Of a DNA stretch of 22,293 nt, positions 15,734 to 22,293 are shown piece by piece. A program made the translations under genes and the position numbers. The number at the start of each line of letters is the position of its first letter. Positions within the stretch are counted from its first letter, which is position 1. Source of the stretch: Gammaproteobacteria bacterium UBA3498 (GTDB taxonomy: Bacteria; Pseudomonadota; Gammaproteobacteria; Pseudomonadales; Pseudohongiellaceae). The notes beneath the pieces are model-generated. The model did not search any database. It was given only the letters and a program-made list of their open reading frames with translations, and was not told the origin of the DNA. Location: assembly GCA_002377605.1 (NCBI GenBank), contig DFQD01000068.1:1-22293 (forward strand). Direction: 5' to 3'.

Positions 15734-16135
15734 ATGAAAGTAAAGAAGGGAGTCAAGGAATTAGTAGAAGAAGCTGAAGAGCACGTGGTTACACTAACGC
15801 CAGCTGAAGTAGACAAGAAATCTAACGAAGAAGGGGTCAGGCTAGTCGATTTGCGGGATATTCGCGAATTAAAACGAGATGGCATAATTCCTGGATCGTT
15901 GCATGTGCCTAGAGGAATGTTGGAATTCTGGATTGATCCAGAAAGTCCGTATTACCGCCGCGATTTTGATGAAATCGACGAAGTGATTCTCTTTTGTAAC
16001 AAAGGGTCAAGATCAGCACTTGCTGCGCTCTCTTTAAAAACTATGGGTATTGACAATGTCTCCCATATGCAAGGTGGTATGTCGCAGTGGGAAGAAGACA
16101 TAGGCCGAATCGAGCGTTTACCTGAACGCAAATAA
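15734..16135 (+). CDS. Rhodanese-like domain protein
   Basis: A 133-residue cytoplasmic single-domain rhodanese. The active-site loop is CNKGSRS (Cys88), preceded by the LVDLRDIRELKRDGIIPGSLHVPRG region typical of the fold; the closing HMQGGMSQWEEDIG is also characteristic. Such proteins move sulfane sulfur or act as persulfide carriers. The actual partner is unknown. An N-terminal charged helix (residues 1-18) precedes the domain. It starts eight bases after the exported unknown protein, with AGG upstream, so it is likely in the same transcript although it works in a different compartment. Confidence 0.9.
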   Translation: MKVKKGVKELVEEAEEHVVTLTPAEVDKKSNEEGVRLVDLRDIRELKRDGIIPGSLHVPRGMLEFWIDPESPYYRRDFDEIDEVILFCNKGSRSALAALSLKTMGIDNVSHMQGGMSQWEEDIGRIERLPERK

Positions 16136-16220
16136 GCCAATATAAAAAATTTCTACCTTAGGTTGCACATCGAGGTAGGCACATGGCTGTCAGAAAAACA
16201 AAGGGCAATTAAAACTGGGA

Positions 16221-17246
16221 ATGGCGATGGATTTTCGTTACATCGGCGATAGCGGGCTTAGAGTCTCTCCTATCTGTATGGGTACCATGGGTTTTGGTAC
16301 TTGGAGTGATAAGAAAGAGTCTTTCAGAATTTGTGAAGCAGCTTATGATCGTGGCATTAACTTTTTCGATACCGCAGAGGTTTATCCTGTCCCTCCTTCT
16401 GAAGAGCTTGCTGGCACTACAGAAGAAATTTTCGGCGAATGGATAAAGACCAAACCCCGGGATTCCCTTATTATTGCTACAAAGGTTGCAGGAGCCTCCT
16501 CAGGGTGGTTTGTCCCGCCGATCCGACACGGATTAACAGCTCTAGATAGGCATCATATTGACGCTGCTGTTGAAGGAAGTTTACGTCGTCTGGGTATTGA
16601 CTACATCGATCTTTATCAGATTCATTGGCCAGATACAGTAGTTCCGATAGAAGAAACTATGGAGGCTTTGGATCGCCTGGTGCAATCTGGGAAGGTGCGT
16701 TACCTAGGCACATCTAATGAAAATGCTCACGGGCTGACTAAATCCAATATTGTTGCAGCATACGAAGGCTTTGCTCGCTTCGAGTCTATTCAAAATAATT
16801 TTTCTTTATTAAATCGACGCTTCTTCGATGAGCTGGCCAACGTTTGTCGACAGGAAAGCGTATCGTTGCTGCCTTATTCGCCCATTGGCGGTGGTGTATT
16901 GAGTGGAAAGTATCAGGGGGGCCAAATGCCAGCTAAGTCCCGCTTCGGAGAATACATTAACGAGCCAAACCCCCGTCAGCAAGCTATGGCCGCGCGTTTC
17001 GTGAACGCAAAAACTTTGGCTTCAACAGATAAATACTTAGAGATTGCTAAAGCAGCGGATATATCGCCGGTTACCCTGGCAACTGCCTGGAGTATGCATT
17101 GGGAGTTCGTGGCTTCAACTATAATAGGTGCGCGAAATGTCGATCAGCTTAATGAAGTATTTGCAGCTCTCGATGTTTCCCTTAGTGATGAGATATTAAT
17201 TGAGTGTGATGAAGTTCATCAGCAATACATGTATCCGATGGGTTAG
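16221..17246 (+). CDS. Aldo/keto reductase, Tas-like
   Basis: A 341-residue NAD(P)H-dependent oxidoreductase of the AKR superfamily. The catalytic tetrad is visible: D50 (FFDTAEVYP), Y55, K88 (IIATKV) and H135 (YQIHWPD). Coenzyme-binding marks near the C-terminus include IIGARNVDQL. The sequence follows E. coli Tas (AEVYPVPP, QNNFSLLNR, HQxYxYP), so the Tas subgroup is likely, although the gene is not necessarily an orthologue. It should reduce an aldehyde or ketone in the cytoplasm. ATGs at 16221 and 16227 are both possible. The 85 bases upstream hold no gene, only a weak CTACCT/AGGTAG inverted repeat. Its 3' end overlaps the NUC1-fold gene by 38 bases. Confidence 0.92.
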   Translation: MAMDFRYIGDSGLRVSPICMGTMGFGTWSDKKESFRICEAAYDRGINFFDTAEVYPVPPSEELAGTTEEIFGEWIKTKPRDSLIIATKVAGASSGWFVPPIRHGLTALDRHHIDAAVEGSLRRLGIDYIDLYQIHWPDTVVPIEETMEALDRLVQSGKVRYLGTSNENAHGLTKSNIVAAYEGFARFESIQNNFSLLNRRFFDELANVCRQESVSLLPYSPIGGGVLSGKYQGGQMPAKSRFGEYINEPNPRQQAMAARFVNAKTLASTDKYLEIAKAADISPVTLATAWSMHWEFVASTIIGARNVDQLNEVFAALDVSLSDEILIECDEVHQQYMYPMG

Positions 17247-18042
17247 TTTAGTCTCGCTAACATTCATTATATGGGAAGGCTATGGCCAGACTATTCATAT
17301 TTCTCATTGCATGGCTAGCTGTCCTCAGGGATCGGTGACTAACAATGAAATCGTGGTGCATCATCTCTACGCTGCCGAGATAAATAAGAGCAATGGTTTG
17401 GCGGATTGGGTTGCTTATCGAGTGTTGCAAGGCTCCATAGGGATTGCTTCACTGTTGCCAAGATGGTGGCAACAGGATGAACTTTTACCACAATCCATTA
17501 CCAGAGAATCAGATATTAGTTTCCCTGTATTCAACCAACCGGATTTAAGTAACGAGCAAGATCGTGACTACCGAGTTAATGAAGTAGTTTTCACTTCTGA
17601 GGATCGTGGCAGATTAGCTCCAATGACTAGTTTTGCTGATACGCCTTTTTGGGAAGAGCTTAATAATCTTAGCAATATGGCACCCTTACCAACAAATTTA
17701 CGCGCCGGTGCCTGGGCTAATCTGGAACAGGCAATTAATGAGCTAACAGAAACTGAAGAAGAGCTGTACGTGGTAAGTGGTCCTTTGTACGAAGTCGAAG
17801 AAACTTTAAACACACGCTCACTAGTTGGGAGTCTGCCCTCGCGTTACTTCAAGATAGTCGCTACAGAGGACAATTATGCGTCGTTTGTGTTTGATGCGGA
17901 TTTACCGATTCATGCAAAATATTGCGATCAAATCGATACAATAAACGCGATACAACAATTCTCGGGTCTAAGTTTGTTTCCTGAATTGGAAGCCGAGCTG
18001 ACACCAGGGTTGTATTCTGGTCTTCGCTGCAAGTATCCATAA
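17209..18042 (+). CDS. NUC1-fold (DNA/RNA non-specific endonuclease) protein with altered active site
   Basis: A 277-residue exported protein of the EndoG/Serratia nuclease fold. The order of landmarks is as in active members: HHLYAAEINKSNGLADWVAYR, then the SEDRG block followed by LAPMTSFADTPFW, then LSNMAPLPTNLRAGAWANLE and YVVSGPLY. In active enzymes the central motif is DRGH and the His is the general base; here it is DRGR (R135, codon AGA). The position of the magnesium-binding Asn (LNQxxW) is R165. It may therefore be a non-catalytic relative, or the chemistry may have shifted. ATG 17209 is chosen because it gives a signal peptide (KFISNTCIRWVSLVSLTFII, ending GYGQ), at the price of a 38-base overlap with the reductase gene; TTG 17200 is an alternative. 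Several cysteines (34, 38, 239, 274) may form disulfides. Confidence 0.82.
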   Translation: MKFISNTCIRWVSLVSLTFIIWEGYGQTIHISHCMASCPQGSVTNNEIVVHHLYAAEINKSNGLADWVAYRVLQGSIGIASLLPRWWQQDELLPQSITRESDISFPVFNQPDLSNEQDRDYRVNEVVFTSEDRGRLAPMTSFADTPFWEELNNLSNMAPLPTNLRAGAWANLEQAINELTETEEELYVVSGPLYEVEETLNTRSLVGSLPSRYFKIVATEDNYASFVFDADLPIHAKYCDQIDTINAIQQFSGLSLFPELEAELTPGLYSGLRCKYP

Positions 18043-18069
18043 ATAAAAATAATTGAGGACAGAAGCCCT

Positions 18070-18759
18070 ATGTCTTACATTTTCCCTCCCCCTGTAACTG
18101 TCTCGGTGCCAATAAACGGGTCTGATGAAAGTTTTCCTGTTAATCGCATTTACTGTGTAGGCCAAAACTACAGCGATCATGTCAAAGAGATGGGTGGTGA
18201 CCCCAAAAAGAATCCACCGGTATTTTTTAGTAAGCCAGCTGATGCAATTGTTACTAACAATGCCGACGTAAAATTTGCATCTGAAACTACCAATCTCCAC
18301 TACGAAGTAGAACTGGTAGTTGCTCTAGGTGGTGGTGGAACCTACATTGCGGCAGTTGATGCGCTGCACTGTGTATATGGTTATGCCGTTGGTATCGATT
18401 TTACTCGTAGAGATTTGCAGACTGAGGCAAAAGAGAGTGGTAGGCCTTGGGATACAGCAAAAGGATTTGACCAATCTGCACCGATTTCTTCAATCACACC
18501 TTTCGGCGATGATAAATACCTTGGCGATCGACAAATTGCCCTTTCTTTAAATGATGAGATTAAACAAGACGCGAATCTGAACCAAATGATCTGGTCGGTT
18601 TCAGAAATTATCGCTGAGTTGTCGAAATTTTATGAACTAAGGGCAGGTGATCTGATTTTTACCGGCACACCTTCAGGGGTATCAAATGTATCTCCCGGTG
18701 ATCGCATTCATGCCGTGATAGATGGCGTCGGTGAAGTTGAGTTCGGTGTTGTAAGCTAG
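18070..18759 (+). CDS. Fumarylacetoacetate hydrolase (FAH) family protein
   Basis: A 229-residue cytoplasmic enzyme, the length of stand-alone FAH-type C-C hydrolases such as fumarylpyruvate hydrolase. Metal ligands are visible as E79 and E81 (LHYEVELV) and D110 (GIDFTRRD); the catalytic-site lysine is K131 (AKGFDQSAPI), and FTGTPSGVSNVSPGD is a strong family signature. It probably cleaves or decarboxylates a beta-diketo acid, but there is no isomerase or dioxygenase nearby to fix the pathway. It begins 27 bases after the NUC1-fold gene with a GAGG site. It is the last gene of the plus-strand block. Confidence 0.93.
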   Translation: MSYIFPPPVTVSVPINGSDESFPVNRIYCVGQNYSDHVKEMGGDPKKNPPVFFSKPADAIVTNNADVKFASETTNLHYEVELVVALGGGGTYIAAVDALHCVYGYAVGIDFTRRDLQTEAKESGRPWDTAKGFDQSAPISSITPFGDDKYLGDRQIALSLNDEIKQDANLNQMIWSVSEIIAELSKFYELRAGDLIFTGTPSGVSNVSPGDRIHAVIDGVGEVEFGVVS

Positions 18760-18780
18760 CCCTGCTTATAAGTATAGCGA

Positions 18781-18871
18781 GCGATAGATAGGCTAAATCT
18801 TGGAGATTTAAGATCGCACTGAACAGGCCTACAGGCTTTCTGGAAGGAAAGCGCCCCCTCCCGGCTGGGAG
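18781..18871. repeat. Tandem hairpins between convergent genes
   Basis: Three inverted repeats stand in a row: TAAATCT-TGG-AGATTTA (18794-18810, with outer GCGAT/ATCGC arms), GCTTTC-TGGAAG-GAAAGC (18835-18852) and CTCCC-GGCT-GGGAG (18858-18871). None has a proper T-tract. The stretch lies between the FAH gene and the small acidic protein and is more GC-rich than its surroundings. It may end transcription in both directions or form a structured RNA; this is undecided. Confidence 0.4.
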
Positions 18872-18897
18872 ACGGGTGCTCTTACCGCGGGAATCTA

Positions 18898-19122
18898 TTA
18901 CTGCAGATTTTCTGCGGCGTCTTCCAGGTCGCCCAATTCATAGTCTAGATCGATACGCTTATTGTCCAAGCGTTCCTCAATGCGGCGACGGAGGTCAGTT
19001 AAATGTGATTTAGCCTTGGGAGCAGTTTCTCTAATTTCCTCTTCTGCCTCCGGCAATACAGCGGTCGAGTCGAGAAAATCCTTGGCACTCTCTAAGCTTT
19101 CATCCCACTTCGGTTCTTTCAT
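18898..19122 (-). CDS. Small acidic helical protein
   Basis: A 74-residue, highly charged protein with no export signal. It is predicted to be mostly helical, with Glu/Asp-rich stretches and the segment LTDLRRRIEERLDNKRIDLDYE. That arrangement recalls the PA3496-type small proteins of Pseudomonas (an RRRIE-type basic stretch followed by an acidic tail), but the match is too short to be sure. The start at 19122 is chosen because GAGAGG stands five bases upstream; the frame continues open to 19278, but that extension is AT-rich and unlike a protein N-terminus. It converges on the FAH gene. The function is unknown. Confidence 0.65.
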   Translation of the reverse strand: MKEPKWDESLESAKDFLDSTAVLPEAEEEIRETAPKAKSHLTDLRRRIEERLDNKRIDLDYELGDLEDAAENLQ

Positions 19123-19328
19123 GGCACCTCTCTTTTCCTCATTACTTTCAATCGAGTGAGCATTACCATTTATTTTATGTACAATTTCTTTATCGTTAAG
19201 CTTGTGATTATTCTTCAATAAAATCTTGAATAAATAATACCGAGGAAGCCAAACCATAATAATGGCTACTCTAAACATGAAATATTACAGACTGATGAGG
19301 GGGGGGAACTAGGCGGGTGTTTTTTTAC

Positions 19329-21059
19329 TTATGCGAGCGCTAATTTTTCTAAAGTAAGTTGTCGTAGTTCTTTCTTAGCGATTTTTCCAGATGCGATTCT
19401 AGGAAGTTGTTCGTACTGAAAATAGAATCGTTCAGGAACTTTGAAGGCGGCAATTCTTTCTGTTAAGAATGTCTTAAGGTCGTCATCACTAAGTTTTGCT
19501 TCTGATTTCAGCATTACAGTTGCAACTGCAATCTCACCTAATCGTTCGTCAGGAATTCCGTAGACTGAAACTTCACTTACCGATGGATGCTCTGCGATTG
19601 CATATTCGACTTCTGCACAGCCAATATTTTCACCCCCACGAATTACTATATCTTTTGCACGATCAAGAATAACCAGAAAGCCTAAATCGTCGAGCAATCC
19701 GATATCGCCGGTGTAAAACCAACCTTCTTTTAAAACTTTTGCCGTTTCTTCTGGTTTATTCCAGTAGCCTTTCATGATAGTTGGGCCTTTAATGCAAATT
19801 TCGCCGACTACGTTTGGACCCAATTCGTTACCATCTTCGTCAGCGATCATTACTGCGGATACTGGAGGAGTGGGTCTCCCAGTACTATGAGGCTTCGCTT
19901 CATAAAATGGGCCGGAAATTATTGCTCCGATAGCATTGGTTTCGGTCAAACCATAGCCCAGCCCTGGAATGGCTTTCTCTGGAAACTTGTCCAGCATCAT
20001 CTTTAGGTGCTCAGGTGGGCGCGGGGCTCCGCCACTTTGTACGCCCCGAAGACTGCGCAGATCAGTCTCGTTAAACTTTTCCGATTGCATTATTTCCCAG
20101 GTCATGGTGGGAACTCCATGGAAGACAGAAATGCGTTCCTGCTCTATAAGCTCCAGCGCTTTCTCCGCATCCCATTTATACATCATCACCATTTTTCGTA
20201 AGTATATAAAGCTTGCGAGAAATTGAGCATGACTACCAGTCACGTGAAATAGAGGCACATTGCATAGCAGGGCAGGTTGAAACTCAGGATTTTCTTCCAC
20301 TAACTCTGGTCGCAGAATCTCACTTATTTCTTTGACGAAGAGCCAGGTATAAAGTGCGTTAATGATATTGCGGTGAGTGGATAATACGCCTTTTGGCATG
20401 CCGGTAGAACCAGACGTATACATAATAGACGCATTGTCTTCTGGGTTTACATTCAATGCTGCGATTTCATCGCTGTTTAGGGGCGCAACGTTTTCTATTA
20501 GGGAATAGAACTCCGGAAATGAAGATCCAGCTTCCGGTTTGATTTGAATGAGTTCAACTTTCAATGAGGCAATATAGGGCGCTATTTGCTGATAACGGGC
20601 ATGATCGACAAAAACTAACTTTGTGCCGCTATCACTTAAACCATATTCGATTTCCGCTCCTTTCCACCAGGAATTCATTGGCACGATAACTGCCCCCACG
20701 ATAGTTGCTGCCATATAAGCAAAACACCATTCGGGGGAATTGCGAGCACATACCGCTACCCGATCACCAGGTTGGATACCGTATTGTTCGATAAGTACTC
20801 TAGACATGCGCCGAGACATTTCCAGGGTCTCAGCAAAGCTGAATCGTTCATCGAGGTAAACTAAAAACGTTTCATCTGATTCAGCCAGACCGAGTTCGTA
20901 GAGTTCGTTGAGATTACGAGGAGCATTGGTAAACACTTCATAATCCTGACCATCGATAGTTTCCGGATGAATAGCCAGACGCGCTTGTGGAGCTTTATGA
21001 GTAAGGACTATATTTTTTAGTTTCGTCAGGTCCTGACGAATTTCTTCTTCAGTCAGCAT
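19329..21059 (-). CDS. AMP-binding acyl-CoA synthetase
   Basis: A 576-residue adenylate-forming ligase that activates a carboxylic acid with ATP and CoA. The core motifs are complete: phosphate loop YTSGSTGMPKG (214-224), GYGLTE (368-373), YTGD (449-452), hinge region DRAKDIVIRGGENI, and the catalytic lysine K559 in ASGKIAKKE. The length and overall layout fit class I fatty or aromatic acyl-CoA ligases. The substrate is not deducible, although WWKGAEIEYGL and LFHVTGSHAQ are usual for medium/long-chain acid ligases. It lies seven bases downstream of the quinone oxidoreductase and is cotranscribed with it. A perfect 9-1-9 inverted repeat falls in codons 7-13. No terminator with a clear stem was seen after the stop. 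Confidence 0.93.
   Translation of the reverse strand: MLTEEEIRQDLTKLKNIVLTHKAPQARLAIHPETIDGQDYEVFTNAPRNLNELYELGLAESDETFLVYLDERFSFAETLEMSRRMSRVLIEQYGIQPGDRVAVCARNSPEWCFAYMAATIVGAVIVPMNSWWKGAEIEYGLSDSGTKLVFVDHARYQQIAPYIASLKVELIQIKPEAGSSFPEFYSLIENVAPLNSDEIAALNVNPEDNASIMYTSGSTGMPKGVLSTHRNIINALYTWLFVKEISEILRPELVEENPEFQPALLCNVPLFHVTGSHAQFLASFIYLRKMVMMYKWDAEKALELIEQERISVFHGVPTMTWEIMQSEKFNETDLRSLRGVQSGGAPRPPEHLKMMLDKFPEKAIPGLGYGLTETNAIGAIISGPFYEAKPHSTGRPTPPVSAVMIADEDGNELGPNVVGEICIKGPTIMKGYWNKPEETAKVLKEGWFYTGDIGLLDDLGFLVILDRAKDIVIRGGENIGCAEVEYAIAEHPSVSEVSVYGIPDERLGEIAVATVMLKSEAKLSDDDLKTFLTERIAAFKVPERFYFQYEQLPRIASGKIAKKELRQLTLEKLALA
21022..21040. repeat. Perfect inverted repeat inside the acyl-CoA synthetase start
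   Basis: TTCGTCAGG and CCTGACGAA flank a single base. The site lies about 20 bases inside the gene and encodes an RQDLT stretch. It could be a protein-binding operator, or it could arise from codon choice. No other copy was noticed in the window. Confidence 0.35.
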
Positions 21060-21066
21060 TTTGATG

Positions 21067-22050
21067 TTACTCAGATTTTATTTCTAGGGTAACTTTGCCC
21101 ATTACCTTTCTTTCAGTGAAGACATTAAATGCTGCCACATACTCTTCTAGTGGGAATGATTCCGTGATTAAAGGTTTCAGCTTTCCTTGATCGTACATCT
21201 CCAATAGCTCCTGGAAATTCTTTTCATACTCAGTAGGTTCTTCTTTGCGGAACCGACCAAGAAAAACACCAACCATGGAAGAACCTTTAAGCAGTGCTAG
21301 GTTGGCTTTGTATTCCGGGATTCGCCCACTGGTGAAACCTATAACTAATAGGCGTCCGTTCCAATTGATGCAGCGACAGCATTGATCGAAAAGATCACCA
21401 CCAACAGGGTCGTAAATTACATCGGCACCCTGATCGTTGGTTAAGGTTTTTACTTTTTCTTTAAGTTCACCGTCGCCATAGTTGATGACTTCATTGGGTT
21501 CGAGTTGTTTAACGAATTCGAGTTTTTCGTCGGAACTAGCGGCAGCTATAACTTTTGCTCCCATAAGCTTTCCCAGTTCCACTGCTGTCAGCCCGACACC
21601 GCCGCTGGCCCCAAGGACCAGTAAGGTTTCACCTGTTTGCAATTTCGCCCTTTGTTTTAAGGCGTAGTAAGACGTGGTGTAAACCATGGCGAAGCTCGCA
21701 GCAGTCCTGAAATCCATGGAGTCTGGAATTTTGCGCAATCCGGTTTCCTTGACGATGACTTCTTCCGCCAACCCACCTATTCCTGGCGTTGCCATGACTC
21801 TGTCTCCAACATTAAATCCTTTCAAAGCGGGGCCAATGGATTTAATTACGCCGCCCACTTCCGAGCCTGGCGTAAATGGCATGGGAGGTTGGAACTGATA
21901 TTTCCCCTGAATCTGCAAGCCATCAGGAAAATTTAGAGAGGCAGCATACACCTCTACTATCGCTTCGCCCTCACCTGCAATAGGCGCAGCAATTTCTTCT
22001 AACGTAAGCCTTTCTGGTGGGCCGTAAGAGCTGCAAAGTACGGCTTTCAT
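21067..22050 (-). CDS. NADPH:quinone oxidoreductase (zinc-free MDR family)
   Basis: A 327-residue medium-chain dehydrogenase/reductase. It has an N-terminal GroES-like domain (LNFPDGLQIQGKY, TPGSEVGGVI), then the Rossmann nucleotide motif GASGGVG (147-153) and VIAAASSDEKLEF. The zinc-binding cysteine cluster of alcohol dehydrogenases is missing, as in quinone oxidoreductases and enoyl reductases of this group (the CCRC at about 226 is elsewhere). It should reduce a quinone or an activated double bond with NADPH. A good ribosome-binding site (AAGGA, seven bases before ATG) and a promoter-like pair upstream suggest that it is the first gene of a two-gene unit with the acyl-CoA synthetase, so both may act on the same acyl substrate. 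Confidence 0.9.
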   Translation of the reverse strand: MKAVLCSSYGPPERLTLEEIAAPIAGEGEAIVEVYAASLNFPDGLQIQGKYQFQPPMPFTPGSEVGGVIKSIGPALKGFNVGDRVMATPGIGGLAEEVIVKETGLRKIPDSMDFRTAASFAMVYTTSYYALKQRAKLQTGETLLVLGASGGVGLTAVELGKLMGAKVIAAASSDEKLEFVKQLEPNEVINYGDGELKEKVKTLTNDQGADVIYDPVGGDLFDQCCRCINWNGRLLVIGFTSGRIPEYKANLALLKGSSMVGVFLGRFRKEEPTEYEKNFQELLEMYDQGKLKPLITESFPLEEYVAAFNVFTERKVMGKVTLEIKSE

Positions 22051-22078
22051 AAGTTATCCTTAAAAATGACGAACGCGG

Positions 22079-22107
22079 ATTCAATCATGAATGGTTTGCA
22101 ACTTCAA
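22079..22107 (-). promoter_or_regulatory. Sigma70-like promoter for the oxidoreductase/ligase unit
   Basis: On the minus strand TTGAAG (22102-22107) and TTGAAT (22079-22084) are 17 bases apart, with four of six consensus bases in each. Transcription would begin near 22072, about 20 bases before the ATG. Assigned by eye. Confidence 0.35.
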
Positions 22108-22142
22108 TTGCTCTGCCAGGTACTCCGAAGAATTCAGATTTG

Positions 22143-22171
22143 TTGTTGAGGTTTGGGCAAGCGAGTATATT
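22143..22171 (+). promoter_or_regulatory. Sigma70-like promoter for the right-edge gene
   Basis: TTGTTG (22143-22148) and TATATT (22166-22171, five of six consensus bases) are 17 bases apart. Transcription would start near 22178, about 22 bases before the ATG at 22200. It is divergent from the oxidoreductase promoter. Confidence 0.4.
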
Positions 22172-22199
22172 TAACTTTTAGTTTCTGGTTACTCCTGTC

Positions 22200-22293
22200 A
22201 TGAACGAGTCACAAAGAAAAGCGTATTTGAACGCTATGGGAATTAATGTTTATTACCCAAGGGCTATTTTGCCTGGTGCAAAACCTTCTCCGG
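22200..22293 (+). CDS. Start of a gene cut by the right edge (conserved gammaproteobacterial protein?)
   Basis: An open frame from ATG 22200 to the end of the window, 31 codons. It begins MNESQRKAYLNAMGINVYYP and continues RAILPGAKPSP. The pattern of a short polar start, xYLxAMGI, an aromatic pair and PGAxPSP resembles the N-terminus of small gammaproteobacterial proteins related to the DNA polymerase III psi subunit (HolD-like) that often lie before rimI, but the fragment is too short to be certain. A promoter-like pair sits just upstream; the ribosome-binding site is weak. It is divergent from the quinone oxidoreductase. Confidence 0.55.
   Translation, partial: MNESQRKAYLNAMGINVYYPRAILPGAKPSP

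Noticed and set aside
19123..19278. N-terminal extension of the small acidic protein
   Set aside because: The added residues are AT-rich in codons and unlike the rest, and a strong ribosome-binding site points to the ATG at 19122.
19291..19326. Run of eight G and run of seven T near the ligase stop as a phase-variable tract or terminator
   Set aside because: The tracts lie outside coding sequence, no stem precedes the T-run in the right orientation, and no promoter spacing would be changed in an obvious way.

Overview
The window looks like chromosome from an aerobic, probably marine, gammaproteobacterium. The evidence is moderate GC, a NUC1-family secreted protein, a beta-helix/SO2930-type cytochrome pair, many exported redox proteins with c-type heme motifs, and TAXI-type TRAP uptake genes. 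The genus is inference. No tRNA, rRNA, CRISPR array, insertion sequence or prophage gene was seen.

Layout. A VanX-like D-Ala-D-Ala dipeptidase enters from the left edge (+). Four minus-strand genes follow: an orphan TAXI receptor lipoprotein (574-1566), a diheme cytochrome and a beta-helix lipoprotein joined by an ATGA overlap (1610-3906), and a secreted cupin (4195-4662) with a clear terminator and a plausible promoter. From 4828 to 18759 everything is on the plus strand. The order is diheme cytochrome c, PQQ dehydrogenase, a cytochrome c/copper-monooxygenase (PHM-like) fusion, an exported beta-rich protein of unknown function, a TAXI receptor with its fused TRAP permease, a PAL-like NHL propeller, a second exported protein of unknown function, a rhodanese, a Tas-like aldo-keto reductase, a NUC1-fold protein and an FAH-family hydrolase. 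Then come a small acidic protein (minus), an acyl-CoA synthetase/quinone oxidoreductase pair (minus) and the start of a further plus-strand gene at the right edge.

How the genes may work together. The plus-strand block reads as a periplasmic oxidation and uptake module. A PQQ dehydrogenase with a cytochrome partner, a heme-linked copper monooxygenase and a propeller lyase-like enzyme could process an extracellular compound. The TAXI TRAP system could import the product, and cytoplasmic reductase, hydrolase and perhaps acyl-CoA ligase enzymes could handle it. The most notable point is that relatives of both halves of eukaryotic peptidylglycine alpha-amidating monooxygenase (PHM and PAL) lie in this one block, each altered: the PHM half carries a heme c domain and the PAL half has two active-site substitutions. 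Other points of interest are a PQQ dehydrogenase with a lanthanide-type D-x-D motif and a NUC1-fold protein that has lost its catalytic histidine. Substrates cannot be read from the sequence.
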